Of a DNA stretch of 64,000 nt, positions 27,812 to 39,377 are shown in pieces (position 1 is the stretch's first letter; every line of letters begins with the position of its first letter). The DNA lies in assembly GCF_000769115.1 (NCBI RefSeq), contig NZ_JQZV01000001.1:96001-160000 (forward strand). The letters run 5' to 3'. The position numbers and the translations under genes were made by a program. The DNA comes from Porphyromonas canoris. GTDB taxonomy: Bacteria; Bacteroidota; Bacteroidia; Bacteroidales; Porphyromonadaceae. The notes beneath the pieces are model-generated. The model was not told where the DNA came from. It searched no databases and worked only from the letters and a program-made list of their open reading frames with translations.

Positions 27812-28909
27812 TTACTTGATGTATTCAGCAATAACCGTGCTGAGTTCGCTTGGATTGATACCGCGTTTTAGGATCACCCCTTCAGGGCTGATAAGCATAA
27901 GGTGAGGAATACCGTTTACACCGTAAGCACTAGCACCTGCACTCTCTTTGTCGAAAAGGTTTTCCCACACGATACCGTGCTCTTCTTTAGCCTTTTCGTT
28001 TGCTTCAAACTTGTCCCAAGTAGCAACGCCAAGTACGCGAAGACCTTTGTCTTTATAAGCATCGTAGGCTTTGCGGATATGTGGCATGGCTGCCTTGCAA
28101 GGACCGCACCAAGAAGCCCAGAAGTCTACAAGAAGATAGCTCTTGCCGTCCATGAAAGAAGAGAACAACACTTCTGTTCCATCCTCTTGAGCAGCTGTGA
28201 AGTCTACGTAATTAACGCCTTCTTTTGTGGCTTCAAAGTTCTTTACAGCCTCATAGCCCTTGAGAAGTCTTGGGCTCTTCTTTACCATGTCGGAAGCTGC
28301 TTCATACATTTGTACGAACTCTGCATCTTCCAAGAATGGTCTTGCGAACTCGAAAGATACACGACCAAGAACATTTTCTTTATTGGCTTCATAGATGGCA
28401 AGAGCTTCTTTCTTCAAGCCTGCAATAACTTCCTCTTCCTTAACGCCATAGAGAGAATCTTTTTGCTCTTCTTGCAAAGTAGAGTCTGCCATCAAAGTGT
28501 TGCCGTATTCCCTTAGATCCTTGATAGCAACTCTGCGTGTCTTGATCAAAGAACTCCAAGAGTCTGCAAGAGGAGTACCGGCAAAGTCTACCTTAGGAGC
28601 AGTACCTTCTGCCACCGGATTTACTGTAACGGTAAGGTTACCCGGCTCAGCGATAAAAGAACCTGCAATGTCTTCTACCTTGAACACCAAATAAGCGATA
28701 GTGTCTGCTGTAATAGGAGCAAAAGTAAACTTACCTGCTTCCACCAATACTGAGTCCACCACTTTTTCGTCTTCCGAATAGATGTAGGCATACTTGCCGT
28801 CAAGAGAACCATCCGATACGGTACCGGAAATAAGTGCCTCGTTTTTTGAAGTGTTACAAGCAGTGAGCAACAGCGCTGCACTCATAACACCGAAAATAAA
28901 CTTCTTCAT
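27812..28909 (-). CDS. TlpA-like thioredoxin-fold lipoprotein with DUF4369 domain
   Basis: 365 residues from the ATG at 28909 (MKKFIFGVMSAALLLTACNT), a lipoprotein signal with lipobox LTAC; an upstream in-frame ATG would bury this signal. The N-terminal DUF4369 domain (ALISGTVSDGSLDGKYAYIYS, about 25-120) and a helical linker lead to a thioredoxin/AhpC domain with LVDFWASWCGPCKAAMPHI (CGPC active site) and GVNGIPHLMLISPEG with the cis-Pro. Probably a periplasm-facing thiol oxidoreductase. Monocistronic: -7 box at 28977-28984, terminator at 27706-27760. Confidence 0.92.
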   Translation of the reverse strand: MKKFIFGVMSAALLLTACNTSKNEALISGTVSDGSLDGKYAYIYSEDEKVVDSVLVEAGKFTFAPITADTIAYLVFKVEDIAGSFIAEPGNLTVTVNPVAEGTAPKVDFAGTPLADSWSSLIKTRRVAIKDLREYGNTLMADSTLQEEQKDSLYGVKEEEVIAGLKKEALAIYEANKENVLGRVSFEFARPFLEDAEFVQMYEAASDMVKKSPRLLKGYEAVKNFEATKEGVNYVDFTAAQEDGTEVLFSSFMDGKSYLLVDFWASWCGPCKAAMPHIRKAYDAYKDKGLRVLGVATWDKFEANEKAKEEHGIVWENLFDKESAGASAYGVNGIPHLMLISPEGVILKRGINPSELSTVIAEYIK

Positions 28910-28976
28910 AATAAAAATAAATGTTTGTGATAATCTTCTTGTCTTAAAGTCTCTGAAAGAACATCCAAAGATGGAG

Positions 28977-28984
28977 CAAAGGTA
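28977..28984 (-). promoter_or_regulatory. Candidate -7 box of the TlpA-like gene
   Basis: Minus-strand TACCTTTG, about 70 bp upstream of the start at 28909. The 28985-29202 stretch between this and the divergent serine palmitoyltransferase promoter shows no other feature. Confidence 0.5.
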
Positions 28985-29202
28985 CAAATATTTAGTCGGT
29001 TAGCTCATATTTAGAGAAAAACTTTTGTGCCGACAGTGATATTTTGGAGAATTTTATACAAGAGAGGAAAACAAGAGTATCTCTCAAAGTGCAATCCTCA
29101 CACCCTTTTCTGCAAATGCAAACGGCTCTTCTGTCTCAATGAGATAGTATCTTTTCAACATTTACACATTGCACACTTTCCTGTTTTTTGTTCAATTATT
29201 TA

Positions 29203-29210
29203 TATCTTTG
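29203..29210 (+). promoter_or_regulatory. -7 box of the serine palmitoyltransferase gene
   Basis: TATCTTTG matches TAnnTTTG. It predicts transcription from about 29217 and a leader of roughly 70 nt before the ATG at 29290. The -33 region (around 29180) is only loosely matched. Confidence 0.6.
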
Positions 29211-29289
29211 CCCAATAAAGATACTTGGAGGTCTGTTTACGACTGCAGGACAGCGGCAGTCCGATCTCTCTAAAACGAAGCAGATAAGA

Positions 29290-30480
29290 ATGCAACTCCT
29301 ACAAAACAAACTCAGAAAGTTTGATGCCGACAAGAAAGCAATAGCTGCCGGCATATATCCATACTTCCGAACTATTCAGAGTGAACAGGGTAATGAAGTG
29401 ATCATAAACGGGAAGAAAGTGTTGATGTTCGGATCGAACTCCTATCTCGGACTCACCAATCATCCCAAAGTGAAAGAAGCAGCCGAACAGGCAACCAAGA
29501 AATATGGTACAGGCTGTGCGGGATCAAGATTTTTGAATGGTACGCTTGATATACACCTCGAACTGGAAGATGAGTTGGCAGATTTCCTTGGGAAAGAAGC
29601 CGTACAGCTCTACTCTACCGGATTCCAAGCAAATGTCGGAGCGGTCTCATGCGTTACCGGTCGGGAAGATTACATTCTCTGGGATGAGAGAGACCACGCA
29701 TCCATCATAGAAGGACACCGTTTATCGTTCTCGACAAAGCTGAAATTCCGCCATAACGATATGGATTCGCTCGAACAGATGTTGCAGAAATGCGAACCGG
29801 ACAGAGTAAAGCTAATTGTCGTGGATGGCGTATTCAGCATGGAAGGAGACCTTGCTCCTCTTCCGGAGATAACCCAGTTGGCAAAGAAGTACAACGCAGC
29901 CGTCATGGTGGACGAAGCGCATGGCATCGGAGTGATGGGCGATATGGGACGAGGAACATGCGATCATTTCGGAGTGGTCGATGACGTCGATCTCATCATG
30001 GGAACATTCTCCAAGTCTTTTGCATCCCTCGGTGGCTTCATCGCCGGAGACAAGGACACCATAAATTATCTTAAACATCATGCCCGTTCTTATATCTTCA
30101 GCGCAAGCTGTACACCAGCTGCCACCGCAGCTGCTCGTGCTGCTCTGGAGATCATGAAGACAGAACCATACTATATAGATAACCTTTGGAGGCTTACGCA
30201 CAAAGCGCTTAGAGGTTTCAAGGAACGCAATTTCGAGATCGGCGCAACCTCTACACCTATCATTCCACTCTTTGTCAGAAACAATGAAAAGACATTCATG
30301 ATTACCAAAGAGCTGTTTGAGAGAGGGTTATTTGTCAATCCGGTTGTTGCTCCTGCCGTAGCATCGGGAGATACGTTAATACGCTTCTCGCTCATGGCAT
30401 CCCATACCGACGAGCAGCTGGATTTCGCTTTAGACCAGCTCCAAGAAGTGTTCATAAAATATGGTGTCATAGAACAATAA
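29290..30480 (+). CDS. spt: Serine palmitoyltransferase (alpha-oxoamine synthase)
   Basis: 396 residues from the ATG at 29290 (MQLLQNKLRKFDADKKAIAAG). The frame stays open upstream to 29188, but that part overlaps the promoter. PLP-dependent condensation of serine with an acyl-CoA gives 3-ketosphinganine, the first sphingolipid step. Motifs: MFGSNSYLGLTNHPKV, TGCAGSRFLNGTLDIH, VMVDEAHGIGVMG (PLP Asp/His) and MGTFSKSFASLGGF with the Schiff-base Lys. The close resemblance to Bacteroidetes SPT rather than KBL or BioF is by overall pattern. Single gene with its own promoter and strong terminator. Confidence 0.9.
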   Translation: MQLLQNKLRKFDADKKAIAAGIYPYFRTIQSEQGNEVIINGKKVLMFGSNSYLGLTNHPKVKEAAEQATKKYGTGCAGSRFLNGTLDIHLELEDELADFLGKEAVQLYSTGFQANVGAVSCVTGREDYILWDERDHASIIEGHRLSFSTKLKFRHNDMDSLEQMLQKCEPDRVKLIVVDGVFSMEGDLAPLPEITQLAKKYNAAVMVDEAHGIGVMGDMGRGTCDHFGVVDDVDLIMGTFSKSFASLGGFIAGDKDTINYLKHHARSYIFSASCTPAATAAARAALEIMKTEPYYIDNLWRLTHKALRGFKERNFEIGATSTPIIPLFVRNNEKTFMITKELFERGLFVNPVVAPAVASGDTLIRFSLMASHTDEQLDFALDQLQEVFIKYGVIEQ

Positions 30481-30521
30481 AACAGAAGAAGCTCGACAAC
30501 AATCGAGCTTCTTCTGTTTTA
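30481..30521. terminator. Bidirectional terminator after serine palmitoyltransferase
   Basis: AACAGAAGAAGCTCGA and TCGAGCTTCTTCTGTT form a perfect 16-bp stem with a 6-nt loop, followed by TTTATC. It begins at the base after the stop codon and also faces the convergent lipoprotein gene ending at 30537. Confidence 0.92.
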
Positions 30522-30536
30522 TCGCTGTGATAGGAG

Positions 30537-31373
30537 CTATCGCTTGTACTGTCTAAACCAATTGTCCTCTTCAAAGATCTCTCCCCAGACGGAGCGGAAC
30601 TTCTCTATCTCTTTCTCCCGATCCCTTACGGCAGATAGAGAAAACAAAGACACAGCACCAAATAGATCTCTCTTCTTTCCGGCAAGAGCCGGCTCCGTCT
30701 CTCGAAAATCCTTTCTCCAAAGAGACAAAAAAGTAATTGAGTCGTTCTCCGATTTGGCTAACTGTTCGATATAAAAGTAAGCACGAGACTCCTCTGACCG
30801 GTCTGAGACATAAGGCGGACACAGTCGCTTCTTTTTGCCATGCTGTTGGTACCCGGCAATTGCTCTGATCTCCCACGAAAAGGGAATGAAAGAGAGCTTT
30901 TTCAAGAAGTACTTTTCTGTGGTACGATCGCCTGTCCTGTTGGCAACATCCCAGCCTATGAGCGAGGCTCTCCACTTTAGAGAGGGAAAAGAGTCGCTTC
31001 TGACAAGTTGTTGAAAAAGTATTGAAGCCCGGTTGTAATCCGCACTATCCAACGCATTTTGAGCGTTGGCAACGAGATCCGAATAGCTTCTGCCGGTGTA
31101 CAAATCATACTCCCGGCGCAGCTTTGAAGAGAGTGCTTCTCTATCTATCTCTTCTGAAAGAGGGTAAATCAACTGATGAGACGGGATCAAAAACAGGTTT
31201 CTCTCATGCTCTTGCAGCAGTTCTTCAAACCTTTCGGAGCTTTTCACTCTTGCGTTGTACTCCTTCCCTTTGTTCCAAATACGGCATCCGGAAAGAGTTA
31301 GAAGCAGAATAAAGAAGAGAAGAACCCTAACGCACCTTCTGTGTTGCCCATTTTGCCAGCCAAGCGAAGCCAT
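30537..31373 (-). CDS. Lipoprotein of unknown function
   Basis: 278 residues. After a basic N-terminus comes a hydrophobic stretch and lipobox LTLSGC (Cys about residue 30), so a membrane-anchored lipoprotein. The mature part is helical and charged, with a repeat-like segment NAQNALDSADYNRASILFQQLVRSDSFPS that resembles one tetratricopeptide hairpin. No named family recognised. The ATG at 31373 lies 47 bp inside the upstream permease gene, suggesting coupled translation. Confidence 0.7.
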   Translation of the reverse strand: MASLGWQNGQHRRCVRVLLFFILLLTLSGCRIWNKGKEYNARVKSSERFEELLQEHERNLFLIPSHQLIYPLSEEIDREALSSKLRREYDLYTGRSYSDLVANAQNALDSADYNRASILFQQLVRSDSFPSLKWRASLIGWDVANRTGDRTTEKYFLKKLSFIPFSWEIRAIAGYQQHGKKKRLCPPYVSDRSEESRAYFYIEQLAKSENDSITFLSLWRKDFRETEPALAGKKRDLFGAVSLFSLSAVRDREKEIEKFRSVWGEIFEEDNWFRQYKR

Positions 31374-32124
31374 AAGAGATACAAAGAAGAACTATGATAG
31401 TAGCCCCTGTAGGCAGATTCAAGAAATAACTGCCGGCTAATCCGACCAGCGCTGCCAGCATGGAGATGGAGATGGAAAGCAGTATGATTTTCTTCAGATC
31501 ATGAGCATACAAAGAGGCAATCATCTGCGGAATGGTTAGCATACTCATCAACATCATCACTCCCATCGTTCTTATCGTAAGGACAATCCCTATGGAAAGA
31601 AATCCTATCATAGCAAAACGCACGACACCAACACCTTTTGCACGTGTGGAAGCGTACTCAGAGTCGAACATGATAAAGAGCAACGTCTTATAATAGTAGA
31701 GCACCAAAGGTATCAGGATAGCAAGAAAGCCGATCAACATCCAGAAATCGGCTTTTGAGACCAATAGGATATTTCCGAAAAGGTAAGCGGAAAGATTGGG
31801 AGCATATCCGGGCGTAAAATGACTGAAAAGAATACCCACCGCCATACCTAAAGACCATACAGCGGCAATGGCAGAGTCTTCTCTCACTCTCCCTTTACTG
31901 CTTAAGCCCTCCACCAAAAAGCCACTGCCCAATGCAAAAAGAGCAGCCGTATATATCGGATTTACGCCTAAAAAGAAGCCCAGACCAAGTCCGCCGAAAG
32001 AGGCATGCGTAATGCCTCCACCGACAAATACCATTCTACGAACCACCATAAAGGAGCCGATAATCCCCGTGAGTACGGAGATCAGCAGTGCCACAGCTAT
32101 CGTATGCAGCAGAATATCGGTCAT
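31327..32124 (-). CDS. Metal-type ABC transporter permease (ZnuB/MntB family)
   Basis: 265 residues, about seven or eight membrane helices. ABC-3 family features: GSFMVVRRMVFVGGGITHASFGGLGLGF near the N-terminus, GVVRFAMIGFLSIGIVLTIRTMGVMMLMSMLTIPQMIA in the second half, and a C-terminal LNLPTGATIIVLLCISYGFAWL. It carries Zn, Mn or Fe through the inner membrane. The ATPase and binding-protein genes that normally accompany it are absent here; they must be elsewhere. Confidence 0.9.
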   Translation of the reverse strand: MTDILLHTIAVALLISVLTGIIGSFMVVRRMVFVGGGITHASFGGLGLGFFLGVNPIYTAALFALGSGFLVEGLSSKGRVREDSAIAAVWSLGMAVGILFSHFTPGYAPNLSAYLFGNILLVSKADFWMLIGFLAILIPLVLYYYKTLLFIMFDSEYASTRAKGVGVVRFAMIGFLSIGIVLTIRTMGVMMLMSMLTIPQMIASLYAHDLKKIILLSISISMLAALVGLAGSYFLNLPTGATIIVLLCISYGFAWLAKWATQKVR

Positions 32125-32140
32125 ACGCTATCGGTTATGC

Positions 32141-32581
32141 TCAGGCAGAGGGATGGGTATAGCTGTTTTCTAGAGCGGAATAGTCTCTCATTTCGTTCAC
32201 GATCAAGAATAGTTCGTCCTTGATAACAGCAGGGAGCGGGATGTTTCTAAGCTGAATGCTCCTCGCCCATCCGGGAACATCTTCTTGCTTGAGCGTGTAA
32301 AGGACATCCCGGAAACTATCTTCATCTTCCGCTGTATAGAGTGCCGGATCCATTCCGGCATATCTATCCAGCTCTTCATCATCGTAATACTCTATCTTGG
32401 TACTCACTCCGGAGTGAAGGCTATCCTTGATGCACGTCAGGTGCATACCGCAACAGCCTTCCGGGCGTTCCTTCTGTTCCTGTTCCCGTTCCTCTTCAGA
32501 TAGAGGTTTACTCCTGAGCAGTATTCCTACCAGAACAGCCGTAATCACCGCTATACCTGAAAGTATGATCCATGTTTCCAT
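32141..32581 (-). CDS. Single-helix membrane protein with CCGxHxxC motif
   Basis: 146 residues. An N-terminal membrane helix (IILSGIAVITAVLVGILL, residues 5-22) and a charged linker lead to GCCGMHLTCIKD (about 42-53), whose Cys/His cluster could bind metal. An acidic region IEYYDDEELDRYAGMD follows, then a C-terminal conserved-looking stretch ending in LFLIVNEMRDYSA. It resembles an uncharacterised Bacteroidales family. It is 17 bp upstream of the metal permease, so a metal-related role is conceivable (inference). Confidence 0.72.
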   Translation of the reverse strand: METWIILSGIAVITAVLVGILLRSKPLSEEEREQEQKERPEGCCGMHLTCIKDSLHSGVSTKIEYYDDEELDRYAGMDPALYTAEDEDSFRDVLYTLKQEDVPGWARSIQLRNIPLPAVIKDELFLIVNEMRDYSALENSYTHPSA

Positions 32582-32609
32582 ATACAGTAGATTACAGAGT
32601 CTTTTCCTG

Positions 32610-35741
<3,132 letters not shown>

Positions 35742-35783
35742 AACAGAGTGTTTCTTGATGATATTCTTCCCGTTCTGCATGGT

Positions 35784-36330
35784 ATTTTTATATAAAAACG
35801 GATGGCAAAAAATCCGGTAAAGAGGCGGCATGAGGCTTCCTCGCATTTCCCTTCCGGGCAAGAGACAAATCCGCAAAAATATGACAAACAACGAGATACA
35901 AAAGATCGCGAATTTGGAAAAAATTTTTTCTCAGTCCGTTTGATGGGGCTTTTTTGCGTTAATTCGTGTGAATTTCAACATCCACTTCTGTAAATAAGCC
36001 TTAATAGGATTTTGCCTCTAAAAACAGCAAAAAAGAGGGCAAAATAGATAAACCACTATCTTTCAATACCATAAGCAAAAATTCTAAACACGTTAATTGA
36101 ATCCGGTAAACGTATTAAATGAAATCGGTAAATACGTTTACCGATTTCGGTTAATACTTTAAGCCGACAAAATATACTGCTTTATCGTTTTGAGTAAACC
36201 TGCATCAAAAATCGTGTTAATAAAACAGCCCGAATTTAACAGTTCGATCATGCTCTGAAAACACTTCCTCCGATCAAAATAGAAGCAGGAATTTTCGGGG
36301 CATTTCACTCGGTATGGAATATATAAAAAT
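35784..36330 (-). repeat. Dispersed non-coding element, copy R2 (full length, 547 bp, inverted)
   Basis: The reverse complement starts ATTTTTATATATTCCAT and ends CCGTTTTTATATAAAAA, as in R1, and keeps the same order of landmarks: ATTTTGATCGGAGGAAG, TCAGAGCATGATC, GGGCTGTTTTATTAACAC, AAAAAAGCCCCAT, GAGAAAAAATTTTTTCCAAA. Total length is within 4 bp of R1. The middle 22-bp array and the flanking 150 bp are the most diverged parts. Confidence 0.9.
36085..36168. repeat. 22-bp periodic array within R2
   Basis: Three consecutive 22-bp units begin at 36085, 36107 and 36129, each TAAA, then a CGT- or ACG-containing core, then a CGG end (TAAACACGTTAATTG..CCGG; TAAACGTATTAAATG..TCGG; TAAATACGTTTACCG..TCGG). 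A partial fourth unit (TTAATACTTTAAG) starts at 36151. Confidence 0.85.
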
Positions 36331-36436
36331 CTCTTCGGCAGATGGTCTCAAAAAGTTTTTTGAAAAGGCAAAAGTATTATACATTAAGACACAACTTATA
36401 ACAAACCGACTTGCATCAAAATAAAAATAAGTTTCG

Positions 36437-36444
36437 TAGCTTTG
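36437..36444 (+). promoter_or_regulatory. -7 box of the PPP-type phosphatase gene
   Basis: TAGCTTTG matches TAnnTTTG, 66 bp upstream of the ATG at 36510. A TTG about 23 nt further upstream could be the -33 box. Confidence 0.55.
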
Positions 36445-36509
36445 TATCCGGTGGCTTTACGTTAATACAAAGCCTTATGAATTAGAATGTTATTAACACA
36501 TATTCCGCA

Positions 36510-37715
36510 ATGAAAATAGCACAAAGCATTAAAAATATTTTCCGGATAGCACTGCTATGTATCTTGTCCGGTACCATCCAAACCCCCAATGCCTTTTCCG
36601 GCATCCGCCCGACATCATCGGCTCTCTTCTCGAACACTCCCGATGGAGACGACGAGGACGACAAAGATGATGATGATCTTGATGGAGTGGATGGCCCTTA
36701 TATAGTGGGAGAAACACTGTACAGAGTAGATGCACGGGACAACCTGCTCAAAGAAAAAGTGGACAGAAGCAGACCGATACGGGTAGAGGTAAAAAATGAG
36801 GATCGAGACCACTTCAACCTCTTTCTTCGTTCCGGTTTCAAGATGTCTCCCGGAACCATACCGATGCCGGACAAGCTGGTTGCAATCTCAGACATCGAGG
36901 GGAACTTCGACGGATTTGTCTCTTTCCTCCAAAGCAACGGAGTGATAGACCGAGAGTTCGGATGGAGCTTCGGGAACGGACATCTTGTACTCGTGGGAGA
37001 CTTTGTGGATAGAGGAGACAATGTAACAGCAGTACTATGGCTGATCTATAAACTGGAACAAGAGGCAGAACAAACAGGTGGAGCGGTACACTTCATACTT
37101 GGGAACCATGAACTGATGAATATGCAAGGGAAGTTCCAATACAATCGCGAAAGATATGTTGCCGCTGCTCAAAAGATAAGCGGACATGACAACCCGAAAA
37201 AGGCTGTCCAGTATATCTTCTCTGAAACAGAGTTGGGCAGATGGCTCCAGACCAAAAACGGTATCATGAAGATAGGCTCGACCATCTTTGTGCATGCAGG
37301 TCTTTCGCCAGAAATATTGGAACACAATCTTTCAATAGACGACATCAACCGAATATCAAGAGCCAATCAGACAAAGGATCTCTACGGATACCCGGGTGAA
37401 GATACGAAGGCCAACTTTCTGTTAGGCCCTAAAGGTGTGTTCTGGTACAGAGGCTTTGTATCGGCATACAAGGATAGATACGCCAAGATAGAGCAGTGCC
37501 GGCTGGATGAAATACTAAACCACTATGGAGCGGATCGAGTTGTATTCGGACACTCGGTCGTTAAGGACATTGTTCCGACATTCAATGGCAAAGCAATCAA
37601 CATAGACCTCAAACATGGTCAAAAGAAACAGACCGGCAAAACCAAAGGTCTCCTTGTGGAAAGGGGCGTATTTTACAGCATCGACGACCTCGGCAATCGC
37701 AGAAAGTTATACTAA
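36510..37715 (+). CDS. Exported PPP-family metallophosphatase (Shewanella-like)
   Basis: 401 residues with a signal peptide (FRIALLCILSGTIQTPNAFSG). An Asp-rich stretch follows (GDDEDDKDDDDLDGVDG, about 49-65), then a calcineurin-like phosphatase domain: VAISDIEGNFDGF (metal ligands), VLVGDFVDRGDN, FILGNHELMNM, FVHAGLSPE and VVFGHSVVKD. This set fits PPP-type phosphatases of the Shewanella-like group. The first motif has Glu instead of the usual His (DIEGN rather than DxHGN). The acidic run may bind calcium or be a linker. Monocistronic, next to element R2. Confidence 0.85.
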   Translation: MKIAQSIKNIFRIALLCILSGTIQTPNAFSGIRPTSSALFSNTPDGDDEDDKDDDDLDGVDGPYIVGETLYRVDARDNLLKEKVDRSRPIRVEVKNEDRDHFNLFLRSGFKMSPGTIPMPDKLVAISDIEGNFDGFVSFLQSNGVIDREFGWSFGNGHLVLVGDFVDRGDNVTAVLWLIYKLEQEAEQTGGAVHFILGNHELMNMQGKFQYNRERYVAAAQKISGHDNPKKAVQYIFSETELGRWLQTKNGIMKIGSTIFVHAGLSPEILEHNLSIDDINRISRANQTKDLYGYPGEDTKANFLLGPKGVFWYRGFVSAYKDRYAKIEQCRLDEILNHYGADRVVFGHSVVKDIVPTFNGKAINIDLKHGQKKQTGKTKGLLVERGVFYSIDDLGNRRKLY

Positions 37716-37744
37716 GACTAAAAGCGTGTAGGAGCCATCCTCTC

Positions 37745-39166
37745 TCACGGAAACATACTCAACAGCACCTTTCCTACCACATCTCTCGTGGCGCGATAGG
37801 TGCTGTTGTGGTTATTGACCATAATGCAGACCGCATAAGTCTTCCCTTTATAGGGGATATATCCGGCATAAGTAACCACTTGTCTCATGGATCCGCTTTT
37901 CAGTTGAGCCTTTCCGGCAAGAGAAGTATTCTTGAGAAAGTTCTTTACACTACCGTCCTGCCCAACGAATGGCAGCGTACTGCGAAACAGCGCACCGCGA
38001 GGAGAGCGGTGCTCTTTGGCAAGCAGTTCGGAGAGGAATGCCGGAGACAGTCTGCCGTATGGCGATAGTCCGCTACCGTCCATCAAGTCTGCCTCTTTCA
38101 GCGATAACCCTCTGCCCGTCCAATAAGCTTCGAGATCTGCCAATGCTTTCTGGAAAATATTTTGCCCGGCAAGGTGTTTTCCTTGAGGAGAAGCTATTGC
38201 AAGCAGAAGCTGTTCGGCAAAGAGATTGTGGCTGTGTACATTGGTGATCTTCGCTATTTCGAGAAGCGTCGGGGAGAGGTGCCTGTACAAGAGTATTGCC
38301 TCCGAGGGGAAGTCCATCGTTTGATCTGCAGGAAGAGCAATGGAAACACCATTCTGCCGGAGAACGGATGTGAGTCTTCGAGCGGCAAAAAGTGCCGGAG
38401 AAGGGATGCTGCCACGTATGGTTACACTCTCTTTATCTGCCGGAAAAAGTCCGTAAACGGTTCTTTCGTAAGAGTTCAAAGCCCCCGTGATATGCAGACT
38501 GTCGGTACTCTTTCTGCCGGAAACTTCAAAACTTTGGCGGATATTCAGTTCAGGAACATTCGGAAAGACTCTCACATCCCGTCTGTCTCGGTACACGGTA
38601 ACGGAATAAGCATTATCATAGAGGCAAAGACGAGAAACGTGAGGAGCATAATAGTTGCCAAGATCGGTGTGAAGCCAATACGGATTTATGGGAAACAGAT
38701 CTGCTTCCGATATCGGTGCCAATACTCGTCCCATAATCTGACGTATGCCGAGTGCTTTAAGCTCTTTCAGCACAGCGGAGAAAAGCGTGTCTTGAGGAAT
38801 ATTGGTGAGAAAACGGGAGCCAAGAGAGGGATCTCCTCCCCCGATGATATAGAGATCGCCATTCAAGATACCGCCTTTCTCTATGGTGCCGGTATATCTG
38901 ACCTCTGTGGAAAAGCGATAATCCGCACCCAAAACTTCGAGTGCGGTAGCTGTGGTTATCACTTTCATCACACTTGCGGCAGTGAACAGCACATGGCTGT
39001 TTTGAGATAAAATCTCTTTCCCGGTATCGGCATCCCTGACGCTTATACCCAGTAAAGCATTCTTTAGGGATGCAACAGAAGATGAGGCAGGCATCCTCTG
39101 AGAGTAAGCGGAAGCATATCCGAATGAGATAAGAATAAGTGTAAAGAGGTGTCGAAGTCCAATCAT
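37745..39166 (-). CDS. dacB: D-alanyl-D-alanine carboxypeptidase/endopeptidase (PBP4 class)
   Basis: 473 residues with a signal peptide (MIGLRHLFTLILISFGYASAYSQ). Penicillin-binding motifs: TAASVMKVITTATALE (SxxK, about residues 67-70), SHNLFAEQLLLA (SxN) and AQLKSGSMRQV (KSG, KTG-equivalent). The long insertion between SxxK and SxN fits peptidase family S13. It trims or cleaves peptidoglycan peptides in the periplasm. Convergent with the phosphatase gene; a -7-like CAAAGATA lies at 39197-39204. Confidence 0.94.
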   Translation of the reverse strand: MIGLRHLFTLILISFGYASAYSQRMPASSSVASLKNALLGISVRDADTGKEILSQNSHVLFTAASVMKVITTATALEVLGADYRFSTEVRYTGTIEKGGILNGDLYIIGGGDPSLGSRFLTNIPQDTLFSAVLKELKALGIRQIMGRVLAPISEADLFPINPYWLHTDLGNYYAPHVSRLCLYDNAYSVTVYRDRRDVRVFPNVPELNIRQSFEVSGRKSTDSLHITGALNSYERTVYGLFPADKESVTIRGSIPSPALFAARRLTSVLRQNGVSIALPADQTMDFPSEAILLYRHLSPTLLEIAKITNVHSHNLFAEQLLLAIASPQGKHLAGQNIFQKALADLEAYWTGRGLSLKEADLMDGSGLSPYGRLSPAFLSELLAKEHRSPRGALFRSTLPFVGQDGSVKNFLKNTSLAGKAQLKSGSMRQVVTYAGYIPYKGKTYAVCIMVNNHNSTYRATRDVVGKVLLSMFP

Positions 39167-39196
39167 ACAAGTCTAAATCTTTTTTACGTATTTCTT

Positions 39197-39204
39197 CAAA
39201 GATA
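39197..39204 (-). promoter_or_regulatory. Candidate -7 box of the PBP4 gene
   Basis: Minus-strand TATCTTTG 31 bp upstream of the ATG at 39166; no -33 box is obvious. Confidence 0.45.
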
Positions 39205-39329
39205 GCGATCTTTTGCTCGCGACCCGATATTTCGAGCGTGAATCTTGTTAAGACAGCTCAGTAAAAAAGGCAACAAAATTTAACGCAGCTGAAAGAATAG
39301 TAGCACAAAAGGTATCATTCTAAATTTTT

Positions 39330-39337
39330 TATCTTTG
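39330..39337 (+). promoter_or_regulatory. -7 box of the AI-2E-family transporter gene
   Basis: TATCTTTG 41 bp upstream of the ATG at 39378, in a T-rich context; the -33 box is weak. Confidence 0.55.
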
Positions 39338-39377
39338 TAAACATCAAGTTTTACACAGACACAAGACCGAAAAATAT

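Larger units (their letters stand above)
35742..36436. other. Gene-free region holding dispersed element R2
   Basis: No credible gene in about 700 bp. Most of it is element R2; the last 100 bp lead into the phosphatase promoter. Confidence 0.75.
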
